Of a stretch of DNA of 64,000 nt, positions 9,546 through 17,476 are shown one piece after another. Within the stretch, counting starts at the first letter, position 1, and each line of letters opens with the position of its first letter. Made by a program: the position numbers and the translations under genes. Below the pieces are notes generated by a model. The model did no database searches and had not been told where the DNA came from. It saw only the letters and a program-made list of their open reading frames with translations. Source of the stretch: Alistipes montrealensis (lineage in GTDB: Bacteria; Bacteroidota; Bacteroidia; Bacteroidales; Rikenellaceae); contig NZ_JAGYXY010000002.1 in NCBI RefSeq assembly GCF_018362775.1, positions 323,021-387,020 on the forward strand, written 5' to 3'.

Positions 9546-11135
9546 TTATTTTTCGATCCGTGTGACCACCCGGAAATCGCGGTTCAGGATGTGGTCCGTA
9601 CCCACGATTTCGATCTCGGCGTCGGGGTCCTTCGGGGTGTAGAGGTAGAGGCGCACAGGCTTCTGCTTGAGCCAGGTATAACGCTCGTAGGGGATGATGC
9701 CCTCCTCGACCAGCGAACGGGCCGCAAGGTCGTAGCGCTGAACCAGCCGGCCGCGGCCATAGGTCTGCTCGCCGTTCTCTTTGCAGACGAACGTCCAGTT
9801 GGGAGCGATCCCCCAGAAGAAAACCAGCACCGACGGTGCGCCGCCCGCAGGGTCGAGCGCTGAGGAGCTCGCAATCCCGGTGTTCGAGGTCACGCCTTTG
9901 TTGTAAACCCGGAACTGCCGCTTGCTGTTGCCGTCGGCCCAGTCGACGAGCGACCGGCTTTCGAGGCGGTCGCCCCGGAAAACATACTCGGTGAAAGCGG
10001 CGGGATAGCCGTTGCAGCAGATGCCCTGCCGATACCACCAGTTGCCCGTAATGGCCGGATGGACGTACTCCACCATGCGGTCGCTGACGCGCGTCGTGCC
10101 TTCGGTGTGCCAGTCGCCGGTCATAATGGTAACGTCGTAGTCCTGTAACAGCACGAACAGTTCGTCCTTGTTCTTGAGGTTATACCAGATATCGTCCCAG
10201 GCGCCGTTGTTGGCCACCAGGGGCACGTGGCAGGCCACGACGAGCCGGCGGATCGAGGGGTCGAGCGCCTTGAGGTCCTTGTAGAGCCACGCCAACTGTT
10301 CCGGGGCGATGATCTTGTCGTACTTGTTGCGGCCGTGGTAGAGCATGTCGTCGAGCACGACGTAGTGGACCTTGCCGAGGTTGAACGAGTAGTAGGTCGG
10401 ACCGAAATACTTGCGGTATTCGGCTTCGGCCTCGTAATCGGTTTCGTACTTGTGGCAATGGTCGTGGTTGCCGATGACGTGGTACATCAGGAAGGGGGTG
10501 TCTTTAGCGAGCCGCAGGTACTCGGGCATGCCCGTCTTGTTGCGGAACCAGTATTCCGAGTGGGTCATGTCGCCCAGGTTGAGCCCGTAGACCGGCATGC
10601 GCTGCATCACGCTGTCGGCATACCCGACCAGCCGGGGCATAAAGTCGTCGCGGAACTGGACCGAATCGACCGGGGCGATGACGTTGCCGCTGCCGGGCGG
10701 AATGTCGATCACACGGCCCGAGACGTGTTCGTCGGCCACGACGAGCAGCGTGTAGTCGTCGTTGGCGGCGCGTGTGAGGTGGAAGTCGAACTGCTGGACG
10801 CTCTTTTTATCCGCCGTCTTGTCGAGGGCGTAAAAGAATTTGGGCAGGAATCCGGAATAGACCTCCGGGTCGTAGCCGCGCGGCGTGGAGATCATCACGA
10901 ACTCGGAGCGCGAGAGTTTGGTTTTGAGCCAGTAGCGGCCTTCGGCATCGGTTTTCGTGACATTGAAGCCGTCGGAGACGACGACCCCCTCGATGCCGCG
11001 GCCTTCGCACGCGACATAACCTTTGACCGTAACCCCCGATTTATCGGGAATGGCCGGCAGTCCGGCGCTTCGGGCCGGCGCCGCGAACAACACGGCAACG
11101 GCCAGGAAGAGCAGAAATTTTCTGTTTTTCATCAT
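9546..11135 (-). CDS. Exported calcineurin-like phosphoesterase with altered metal-ligand motif
   Basis: A 529-residue metal-dependent phosphoesterase. The signal peptide (residues 1-24, ending AAPARSAG) has no lipobox, so the product is probably periplasmic. Residues about 33-125 form the carboxypeptidase-regulatory-like N-domain found in this family (MetallophosN type). The catalytic domain then shows D135-x-H137, GD at 188-189, GNH at 222-224, H303 and the last motif at 340-343. A C-terminal domain follows (about 360-529). The last motif reads GDWH where the family has GHxH, so D341 replaces one metal-binding histidine; the neighbouring paralogue keeps the histidine. Two ATGs are adjacent; the first is given. 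It lies 25 bases upstream of susC in the same operon and 22 bases after the paralogue. The substrate is unknown. Confidence 0.9.
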   Translation of the reverse strand: MMKNRKFLLFLAVAVLFAAPARSAGLPAIPDKSGVTVKGYVACEGRGIEGVVVSDGFNVTKTDAEGRYWLKTKLSRSEFVMISTPRGYDPEVYSGFLPKFFYALDKTADKKSVQQFDFHLTRAANDDYTLLVVADEHVSGRVIDIPPGSGNVIAPVDSVQFRDDFMPRLVGYADSVMQRMPVYGLNLGDMTHSEYWFRNKTGMPEYLRLAKDTPFLMYHVIGNHDHCHKYETDYEAEAEYRKYFGPTYYSFNLGKVHYVVLDDMLYHGRNKYDKIIAPEQLAWLYKDLKALDPSIRRLVVACHVPLVANNGAWDDIWYNLKNKDELFVLLQDYDVTIMTGDWHTEGTTRVSDRMVEYVHPAITGNWWYRQGICCNGYPAAFTEYVFRGDRLESRSLVDWADGNSKRQFRVYNKGVTSNTGIASSSALDPAGGAPSVLVFFWGIAPNWTFVCKENGEQTYGRGRLVQRYDLAARSLVEEGIIPYERYTWLKQKPVRLYLYTPKDPDAEIEIVGTDHILNRDFRVVTRIEK

Positions 11136-11157
11136 ATAAAAGTGGTATGGATTCGGA

Positions 11158-12744
11158 TTATTCGATCTTCGTGTCGATGACGTGCAGCAACGATCCTTTC
11201 TGGTTGGTAACCGTGATGCGGACGGCAGCCGCAGGATCGGCCGGGACGTATTGCAGCCAGTGGTCGGCCGTACGGACCGTCGCGCACCACGAATACTTCA
11301 CCCATCCGATCAACTCCCGGTTGCAGAAGTCGCGGTGGATGGGGTCGTAGCGCGCCACGCGCGTCAGCCGGCCCGAAGTCTGCACGCCGTTCTCGTAGCA
11401 GGTGAAGGTCCAGTCGGGGCGCATTTCCCAGAGATTGACCAAAATAGCGGGCGAACCTCCGGCAGGGTCCGACGATGCGCCGGGAGCGACGGTCCCGGTA
11501 TTGGTCGTAACTCCCTTGTTGTAAACGCGGTAGCGTTCCGCGGCATACTCCTCCCCGAACGGCACGATGCGGTGGCTCATGGAAGCTCCGTTGACGGTGT
11601 AGGCGGCAAAAGCCGCCGGGGTCCCGTCGTTGCAAAGGAGTTTGTACCACCATGTGCCGCACACGGCCGGAAGGATGTATTCCACAGCCTTGTCGCCGAT
11701 GCGGACCGAATGGGCATGATGCCAGTGTCCGCTCATCACCGTGAGGTTATAGCCGGCAAAGAGCGCATAGAACTCGTCGAAATTTTCGAGGGCCTTTTTA
11801 TAGGAGCCGTCTGTCTGGAGGCTGTTGACAGTAGGAACGTGCATCGCGACGACCACGTCGCGGAGGGCCGGGTCCATCGCCGCGAGGTCCTTGCGGAGCC
11901 ACTCCATCTGCCAGTCGTCGATGCGCGTGGAGTAGGCGTTCGAACCTTTGTAGACCATGTCGTCGAGCACGACGTAATGGATGCTTCCCAGGTTGAACGA
12001 ATAATAGGTGGGGCCCAGCGCCGCTTTATACTGCGCATCGGCCGTATCGTCGGCAACTTTGTGGCAGTAGTCGTGGTTGCCGATGACGTGGAAAACGGGG
12101 AAGTCGATCCCCTTCATCGACTCGATATACTGCGGAAAGGAGTAGTTTTTCGAATACCAGTACTCCGAATGGGTCATGTCGCCCAGATTCAATCCGTAGA
12201 CACGGTAGCCCTCGGGGGCCGAGGCGGCATAGGAGGCCAGGCAGGGAATGAAACGATCCCGGCACTGTTTGGCATCGAGTTCGGCGACGACCGTTCCGGC
12301 ATCGTCGGGATAGCCCGGCTTGCGCCCCGAAATGTGCATGTCGGCCATGACCAGCAGCAGGTGGCGGGTATTGTCCACGGCCATCAGGTCGAAGTCGAAG
12401 CGCTGCATGCCCGTGGCGGCGGGGTCGATAGGGGCATAAAAAGATGAAAGGATTCCGTCGCGGGCCGTCTCGTAGCCCGAAGGCACGGAAATCCGCACGA
12501 AGTCGGCCGAAGCGAGGTCGCTCGCAAAGGAATAATAACCTGCGGCATCGGTTTTCACGACGTTCACGCCGTCGGAAACCACGACTCCGGCGATGCCCTG
12601 GCCGTTGCAGCGGACATATCCGCAGACATCCCCCGCCCCGGCGGGAGGAGGCGACGGATTCTCCGGCGAAGATTCGGACGAACAGCCTGCAAAAAGCATC
12701 AATGCAAGCGCGGCCGATGAAAGGCAATTCAAGATTCGGTTCAT
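11158..12744 (-). CDS. Calcineurin-like phosphoesterase lipoprotein, first gene of the SusCD operon
   Basis: The start chosen gives MNRILNCLSSAALALMLFAGC, a lipoprotein signal with cysteine 21 followed by SSESSPE, compatible with surface display; an upstream ATG would bury this signal. The 528-residue protein has the same layout as its downstream paralogue: a regulatory-like beta N-domain (about 38-120), a metallophosphoesterase core, and a C-terminal beta domain. All usual metal-ligand motifs are present: D135-x-H137, GD at 188-189, GNH at 222-224, H302 and GHWH at 339-342. It is the promoter-proximal gene of the operon. It probably cleaves a phosphoester at the surface or in the periplasm before or after import through the SusC homologue; the substrate is inference. 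Confidence 0.9.
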   Translation of the reverse strand: MNRILNCLSSAALALMLFAGCSSESSPENPSPPPAGAGDVCGYVRCNGQGIAGVVVSDGVNVVKTDAAGYYSFASDLASADFVRISVPSGYETARDGILSSFYAPIDPAATGMQRFDFDLMAVDNTRHLLLVMADMHISGRKPGYPDDAGTVVAELDAKQCRDRFIPCLASYAASAPEGYRVYGLNLGDMTHSEYWYSKNYSFPQYIESMKGIDFPVFHVIGNHDYCHKVADDTADAQYKAALGPTYYSFNLGSIHYVVLDDMVYKGSNAYSTRIDDWQMEWLRKDLAAMDPALRDVVVAMHVPTVNSLQTDGSYKKALENFDEFYALFAGYNLTVMSGHWHHAHSVRIGDKAVEYILPAVCGTWWYKLLCNDGTPAAFAAYTVNGASMSHRIVPFGEEYAAERYRVYNKGVTTNTGTVAPGASSDPAGGSPAILVNLWEMRPDWTFTCYENGVQTSGRLTRVARYDPIHRDFCNRELIGWVKYSWCATVRTADHWLQYVPADPAAAVRITVTNQKGSLLHVIDTKIE

Positions 12745-12794
12745 TTTTGGTTGGGTTTGCGTGTTGCCGCCTGGCAACGGGTTTGTCGGTATGG

Positions 12795-12802
12795 CAAATG
12801 TA
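12795..12802 (-). promoter_or_regulatory. -7 promoter element of the phosphoesterase-SusCD operon
   Basis: On the minus strand the sequence reads TACATTTG, an exact match to the Bacteroidota -7 consensus TAnnTTTG. It predicts a start about 45 bases before the phosphoesterase lipoprotein ATG. The 261-base gap between this gene and the divergent TPR regulator is AT-richer than its surroundings. Confidence 0.55.
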
Positions 12803-13005
12803 CCCATAAATAGACAGCCCCCGCAGGAGGCCCGGAAAAATCAAACCCATCAAAAACGCAATCAAATGAATATCAATACCTCGAGAATAAATCGGGTTTG
12901 TTTTATCAAACCTTTCAACAATCCCGCAACGGTCCAAAAACCCTCCGAAACGTTTTTTTGAAACCGAATTTTACTATCTTGTCTGACCGAAACACGCCAT
13001 TTACC

Positions 13006-14676
13006 ATGAACCGAAACCTCCGCTGCCTGCTGTTTGCCGTCACGGCCCTCCTGACGACCGGCTGCCACGACGACCTCGACCGCGAGATCGACGCGGCGAT
13101 CCATGAACTGAACGACGTAATCCGGAACGAAGCGGTTTACGTGGGCCGCCGCCACAACATCATCCGCAAATACCAATACATTGCCGACACCACCCGCAGC
13201 GACAGGACACGGACCTGGGCCTACATCACCCTGGCGGGCCATTACAGCCACTTCCAGCTCGACTCGTCGGCCTACTACTGCATGCAGGCCCGCGCGCTGG
13301 CCGAGCAGTTGGGCGACAAACGGCTGATCAACGACGCCAAGGTCCGTACGGCCATCGTCCTGATCGGCAACGTCGAACTCGCGGAGGCCAACCGCGTGCT
13401 GCGAGGCGTCGACACCACGAACAGCCGGGAGGTCGACCTGACGCTCTACTACCGCACCCGGGCCACGGTATTCCGCGAATCGAAGCGTTTCAGCGTTTTC
13501 CCCGAGGTGCAGCGCCGCTACGACGACTCGCTCAAATACTACCTTAAAGCCTATCTCAACCGCGCTTCGGGACCGCGCATCGCCTACCAGAAAAAGAATT
13601 TCGAAGCCGAACTGCTGCGCCTCGAAGGACGCAACCGGGAAGCGCTGGAAAAACTCGAAGGGCTCATCAGAGACGACATCGACAGCCTCGATATATTCCA
13701 GAAAGGCAACATCATCTATCAGATCGCACGCAACTATACCGACATGGGCGACAACCGGCAGGGCATGCTGTGGGCCGCGCGCGCCTCGATCTACGAACTC
13801 TCAGCCTCGACGCGCGCCCATATGTCGCTCTACCGGCTGGCGCAGATACTCTACGAAACCGGGGAGATACGGCTGGCGAACGCCTACATCAAACGCACGC
13901 TGAATGACCTGACGGTCAGCAACTACCGCCTGCGAATGGGGCAATACGCCGAATCGCTGGACATGATCACCCGGTCGTTCGACAAATCGATGCACAGCAA
14001 ACTGCTGCTGACGCTCTTCACGGCCATATCGCTCTCGGTGCTGCTGATCATCATTCTCTGGCAGGCGATCCACACCCTGCGGCGCAAACGCGAAATCGAG
14101 CGGCTCAAAGACAGCTATTTCGAAATCAACCGCCAGTTGACCGACATCAACCAACGGCTCAACGCCACCAACAACGAACTGGTACGCACCAACGACCAGC
14201 TCAACGACGCCAACAAGATCAAATCGGAATACGTGAGCCAGTACATGCAGCTTTGCAGTTCGTACATCCAACGCCTCGATACCTACCGCATGGGAATCAT
14301 CAAACTGCTCAAAACCGAAAATGCCGAGCAAACACTGATCACGCTGCGCTCACAGGAGTTGATACAGACCGAGCACCGCAATTTCCTGCGCCTCTTCGAC
14401 GAGACTTTCCTCGGGCTGTTCCCCGACTTCATCGAGCAGGTACGCACCCTGCTCCTCGATCCCGAGCGCTTCATGCCCAAGCGGAGCAGACAGCTTTCGA
14501 CCGAACTGCGTTACCTGGCGCTGGTCCGGCTGGGCGTCTCGGACTCGGCGCAGATAGCCCTGTTTCTCAACAGCACGCTCTCGACGATTTACACCTACCG
14601 GGCACGGCTGCGCAACGACCGGATCGACAAATCGTCGGACATCGAAGAGCAAATACGCAGGATTTGCCTCTCGTAG
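13006..14676 (+). CDS. Membrane-anchored TPR sensor-regulator (DUF6377-like) with C-terminal HTH
   Basis: The chosen ATG gives MNRNLRCLLFAVTALLTTGC, a signal sequence with a lipobox cysteine at residue 20; a longer frame upstream lacks a plausible signal. Residues about 25-325 are helical TPR-like repeats (for example LAGHYSHFQLDSSAYY). A single hydrophobic segment lies at about 333-355. After it comes a charged coiled coil with INRQLTDINQRLNATNNEL-type heptads, then a cytoplasmic C-domain ending in an HTH-like segment (LGVSDSAQIALFLNSTLSTIYTY, about 505-535). This is the layout of DUF6377-type regulators: periplasmic sensing, membrane span, DNA binding inside. It is divergent from the phosphoesterase-SusCD operon, so it is the likely local regulator. 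Its direct targets are inference. Confidence 0.82.
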   Translation: MNRNLRCLLFAVTALLTTGCHDDLDREIDAAIHELNDVIRNEAVYVGRRHNIIRKYQYIADTTRSDRTRTWAYITLAGHYSHFQLDSSAYYCMQARALAEQLGDKRLINDAKVRTAIVLIGNVELAEANRVLRGVDTTNSREVDLTLYYRTRATVFRESKRFSVFPEVQRRYDDSLKYYLKAYLNRASGPRIAYQKKNFEAELLRLEGRNREALEKLEGLIRDDIDSLDIFQKGNIIYQIARNYTDMGDNRQGMLWAARASIYELSASTRAHMSLYRLAQILYETGEIRLANAYIKRTLNDLTVSNYRLRMGQYAESLDMITRSFDKSMHSKLLLTLFTAISLSVLLIIILWQAIHTLRRKREIERLKDSYFEINRQLTDINQRLNATNNELVRTNDQLNDANKIKSEYVSQYMQLCSSYIQRLDTYRMGIIKLLKTENAEQTLITLRSQELIQTEHRNFLRLFDETFLGLFPDFIEQVRTLLLDPERFMPKRSRQLSTELRYLALVRLGVSDSAQIALFLNSTLSTIYTYRARLRNDRIDKSSDIEEQIRRICLS

Positions 14677-14752
14677 GGACGAAAATGCTTATGCGGGCGT
14701 TGTTTTTTTGCAAAAAAGTCGTCCGGAAGTTCCTCAAAGACCGATATTTTGT

Positions 14753-14760
14753 TATATTTG
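14753..14760 (+). promoter_or_regulatory. -7 promoter element of the chaperone-like/protease unit
   Basis: TATATTTG matches the TAnnTTTG consensus. It predicts a 5' untranslated region of about 120 bases before the ATG at 14889, longer than for most genes in this window. Confidence 0.5.
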
Positions 14761-14888
14761 TTGATCCGGAACAATCCGGACCTTAACAAGGTAAGGAAAC
14801 GGAGTCCGGCGGTCAATCATTACAAAACCCGGGCTACGGCCAAACCCGGCAGAACGACCATTATCAATAGAGCATCAAACACCATATC

Positions 14889-16229
14889 ATGAAAATCACA
14901 CCCGCTTACACAGCTCCCATACTGAGCTCCACCCAGAGCAAAGTCAATGTCGAGACCTACGAGCAGAGCGTCGACCGCTACAACGAGGGCAAGCACCTCG
15001 AAGCGCTGCACCTGCTGCTCGACCACCTCAATCCGGAATTCCGTACGAAATACGGAAACACCGACGGCACGGAATTCCACATTCCCCACGGTTCGATCCT
15101 GGTAAACATCACCGTCCGCGACAGACGGGTGCTGATCGAGGCCGACTTTCTCCAGCTTCCGGAAAAGGGCCGCGTGGCCATGCTCCGGCAGGTCGCCGAC
15201 CTGAACATCAACCGCCTCATGCTGCCCCGGTTCCGCAAACAGGGAGACCGGCTCAAAATGGAGTACGGATGCGCCCTGTCGCAGAGCCATCCCCACAAGC
15301 TCTATTTCGTGCTGCGCAACATTTGCCACATCGGAGACCGCTATGACGACGAATTCTGCACCAAGTTCGGGGCGAAACGCTGCTACGAACCCCGCATCAC
15401 TCCCTATCCGGAAGAGGAAGCCGGGCGCATTTACGAAGCCGTGCAGCAGACCTGCCGCGAAACACTCGATGTCGTGAAAGAGTATGAGACGGAGCGCAAA
15501 TACGGATATGCATGGAACGTCGTCGACACGGCCCTCTACAAAATATCCTACTTCGCACACCCGCAGGGTCAGTTGACCAACGACCTCGAAAAGGCCATCG
15601 ACGACATGGACAAAGAACTGCCCGTAGCCGAGTTGGTAGCCAAAGGCAAAGCCTTCCTCGAAAAACTACTCGCCATGCCCCGTGAAGAGATGGCCGACAA
15701 CCTCTATTTCATCGACACGCTCGTCTCGACGAAACGGCGTTCGTCGCTCAACAACGTCCAGGAGAACATGAAGGACGTTTACCAGGAGGCCACCGAAGCC
15801 ATCCAGGCCGAGAACTACGAGCGCGCAGCAGTCCGCATGCTCTACAAATTCTACGAAATGTATTTCTACAACGACGTACAGGACGACCTGAACGCCGTTG
15901 CGGCGCGCGCCCTGAGCCGTTCGGCCGGAAAACCGGTGGAAGAGGCTTCCGAAATTCTGTACGAAGCGCTGGACAACATCATGGAGGGCGAGCTCGACGC
16001 GGACGACGACGACGAATCGCTGGAAAACCTCACCGGAGCGGCTGCGGAAGCGATGGCCGGAGCCGTCGGACAGATGCAGCAGATGGCTGCGGCCATGGAG
16101 TCGCAGGTCGCCGACATGCAGACCAAGATGCAGGAGGCGATGATGCGGGGCGACATGGCGGAGTACATGCGTCTGGCGACCGAATTCCAGATGAAGATGA
16201 TGGAACAGGCCATGGGTAAAAAAGAGTAA
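14889..16229 (+). CDS. Protein of unknown function with a YbjN/secretion-chaperone-like domain
   Basis: A 446-residue soluble protein without signal peptide or membrane segment. Residues about 20-45 look like one TPR-type helical pair. Residues about 55-170 alternate strands and helices in the pattern of YbjN or type III secretion chaperone folds (GSILVNITVRDRRVLIEADF, then LPEKGRVAMLRQVADLNI). A second, helical half follows (about 185-370). The tail from about 375 to 446 is an acidic run (ELDADDDDES) followed by a methionine- and glutamine-rich helix with repeated MQ/MM motifs. The domain resembles the C-terminal domain of the protease encoded 21 bases downstream, so the two probably act together in the cytoplasm, perhaps in protein quality control. 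I do not recognise a named family with certainty. Confidence 0.8.
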   Translation: MKITPAYTAPILSSTQSKVNVETYEQSVDRYNEGKHLEALHLLLDHLNPEFRTKYGNTDGTEFHIPHGSILVNITVRDRRVLIEADFLQLPEKGRVAMLRQVADLNINRLMLPRFRKQGDRLKMEYGCALSQSHPHKLYFVLRNICHIGDRYDDEFCTKFGAKRCYEPRITPYPEEEAGRIYEAVQQTCRETLDVVKEYETERKYGYAWNVVDTALYKISYFAHPQGQLTNDLEKAIDDMDKELPVAELVAKGKAFLEKLLAMPREEMADNLYFIDTLVSTKRRSSLNNVQENMKDVYQEATEAIQAENYERAAVRMLYKFYEMYFYNDVQDDLNAVAARALSRSAGKPVEEASEILYEALDNIMEGELDADDDDESLENLTGAAAEAMAGAVGQMQQMAAAMESQVADMQTKMQEAMMRGDMAEYMRLATEFQMKMMEQAMGKKE

Positions 16230-16250
16230 CGACTAATAAAGCGCAAAACA

Positions 16251-17333
16251 ATGGAACAGAACAACATATACCAACTGGTATTCAAGGTGACGCACGCCGG
16301 AGGCTCGGGCAGTTGCTTTTACCTGAAAAGCTGCAATCTTTTCGTAACCAACTATCACGTCGTCGAAGGGTTTCACCATGTCGCCGTGCACAGCAACGAC
16401 CGCACGCCCTACCTGGCGAAGGTCGTATTGGTGAACCCGGTACTCGACATCGCCCTGCTGGCCGTCGACGGGGATTTCTCGGCGCTGCCGGAACTCAGCC
16501 TCGCCGAAAACGAGTCCCTCGCCATCGGACGCAAGGTTTACGTCGCAGGTTATCCCTACGGCATGCCTTTCACCGTGACCGAAGGTTCGGTGTCGTCGCC
16601 CAAGCAGCTCCTGGACGGCAAATACTACATCCAGACCGACGCGGCAGTGAACCCCGGCAACTCGGGAGGCCCGATGCTCAACGAGAACGGCGAGGTAGTG
16701 GGCGTGACGGTCAGCAAGTTCACGCAGGCCGACAACATGGGATTCGGTATCCGCGTCGAGACGCTGCGCAAACTGCTGGAGACGGTCGGAGAGTTCGACC
16801 GCACGATTTTCCAGGTGCAGTGCGGCAGTTGCGACGAACTGATCGCAGAGGAAGAGGAATTCTGCCCTTCGTGCGGCGAGAAACTCACCGAAGGGGTCTT
16901 CGACCAGCGCGAGCAGTCGCCCCTGGGGTCGTTCGTCGAGAGCGCCATCGAGCAGATGGGGATCAACCCGATACTGGCCCGCGACGGCTACGACTCGTGG
17001 CTCTTCCACAAGGGCAGTTCGGAAATCCGGATCTTCGTCTACGACGGCAACTACCTCTTCTCCACCTCACCGATCAACCTGCTCCCCAAGAAGGACGTGG
17101 AACCGGTGTTGGACTACATGCTGACCGAAGATTTCGGACCTTACAAGCTCGGTATCGAGGAGCGCCAGATTTACATCGCCTACCGCATCCACCTCTCGGA
17201 CATCACCGACGAGTCGGAAGAGGAAATCCGGCAAAACATCGTACAACTGGCATTCAAGGCCGATGAGATGGACAACATGATGGTCGAACGTTTCGGGTGC
17301 GAATTCTCGGAATATTCCAAGGCCGAAGCCTAA
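16251..17333 (+). CDS. Cytosolic trypsin-like serine protease with zinc ribbon and chaperone-like C-domain
   Basis: A 360-residue protein. Residues 1-185 are a chymotrypsin-fold (HtrA/DegP-type) protease with a complete catalytic triad: H36 in NYHVV, D66 in LDIALL, and S138 in NPGNSGGP. No signal peptide or membrane anchor precedes it, unlike typical HtrA enzymes, so it should be cytoplasmic. There is no PDZ domain. Instead, a CxxC...CxxC zinc ribbon lies at C191, C194, C205 and C208, followed by a YbjN-like alpha/beta domain (about 235-345, with SSEIRIFVYDGNYLF) similar to one in the upstream gene. It ends just before a strong terminator. Targets are unknown; the zinc ribbon and C-domain may recruit substrates or the partner protein. 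Confidence 0.88.
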   Translation: MEQNNIYQLVFKVTHAGGSGSCFYLKSCNLFVTNYHVVEGFHHVAVHSNDRTPYLAKVVLVNPVLDIALLAVDGDFSALPELSLAENESLAIGRKVYVAGYPYGMPFTVTEGSVSSPKQLLDGKYYIQTDAAVNPGNSGGPMLNENGEVVGVTVSKFTQADNMGFGIRVETLRKLLETVGEFDRTIFQVQCGSCDELIAEEEEFCPSCGEKLTEGVFDQREQSPLGSFVESAIEQMGINPILARDGYDSWLFHKGSSEIRIFVYDGNYLFSTSPINLLPKKDVEPVLDYMLTEDFGPYKLGIEERQIYIAYRIHLSDITDESEEEIRQNIVQLAFKADEMDNMMVERFGCEFSEYSKAEA

Positions 17334-17351
17334 GAAATTTTACCCGGTATG

Positions 17352-17387
17352 AAAAGCGGCGGATTGAGTTTTCAATCCGCCGCTTTT
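17352..17387 (+). terminator. Rho-independent terminator after the protease gene
   Basis: A perfect 16-base inverted repeat (AAAAGCGGCGGATTGA and its complement) with a 4-base loop; the right arm ends in TTTT. It separates the protease unit from tex. Confidence 0.85.
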
Positions 17388-17449
17388 GCCGAACGGCCGG
17401 CACGGGCCGGGGGGGGGCGAATAAATTTGGCAGTGCCCCCGGGTTGCGT

Positions 17450-17457
17450 TATCTTTG
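17450..17457 (+). promoter_or_regulatory. -7 promoter element of tex
   Basis: TATCTTTG matches TAnnTTTG and ends 19 bases before the tex ATG, predicting a short leader of about 15 bases. A run of nine G residues lies upstream at 17409-17417. Confidence 0.55.
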
Positions 17458-17476
17458 CCGGAGAACTTTTCCGAAC

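Noticed and set aside
12745..12807. Longer N-terminus for the phosphoesterase lipoprotein
   Set aside because: The extra residues would hide the clear lipoprotein signal and reach into the -7 promoter element region.
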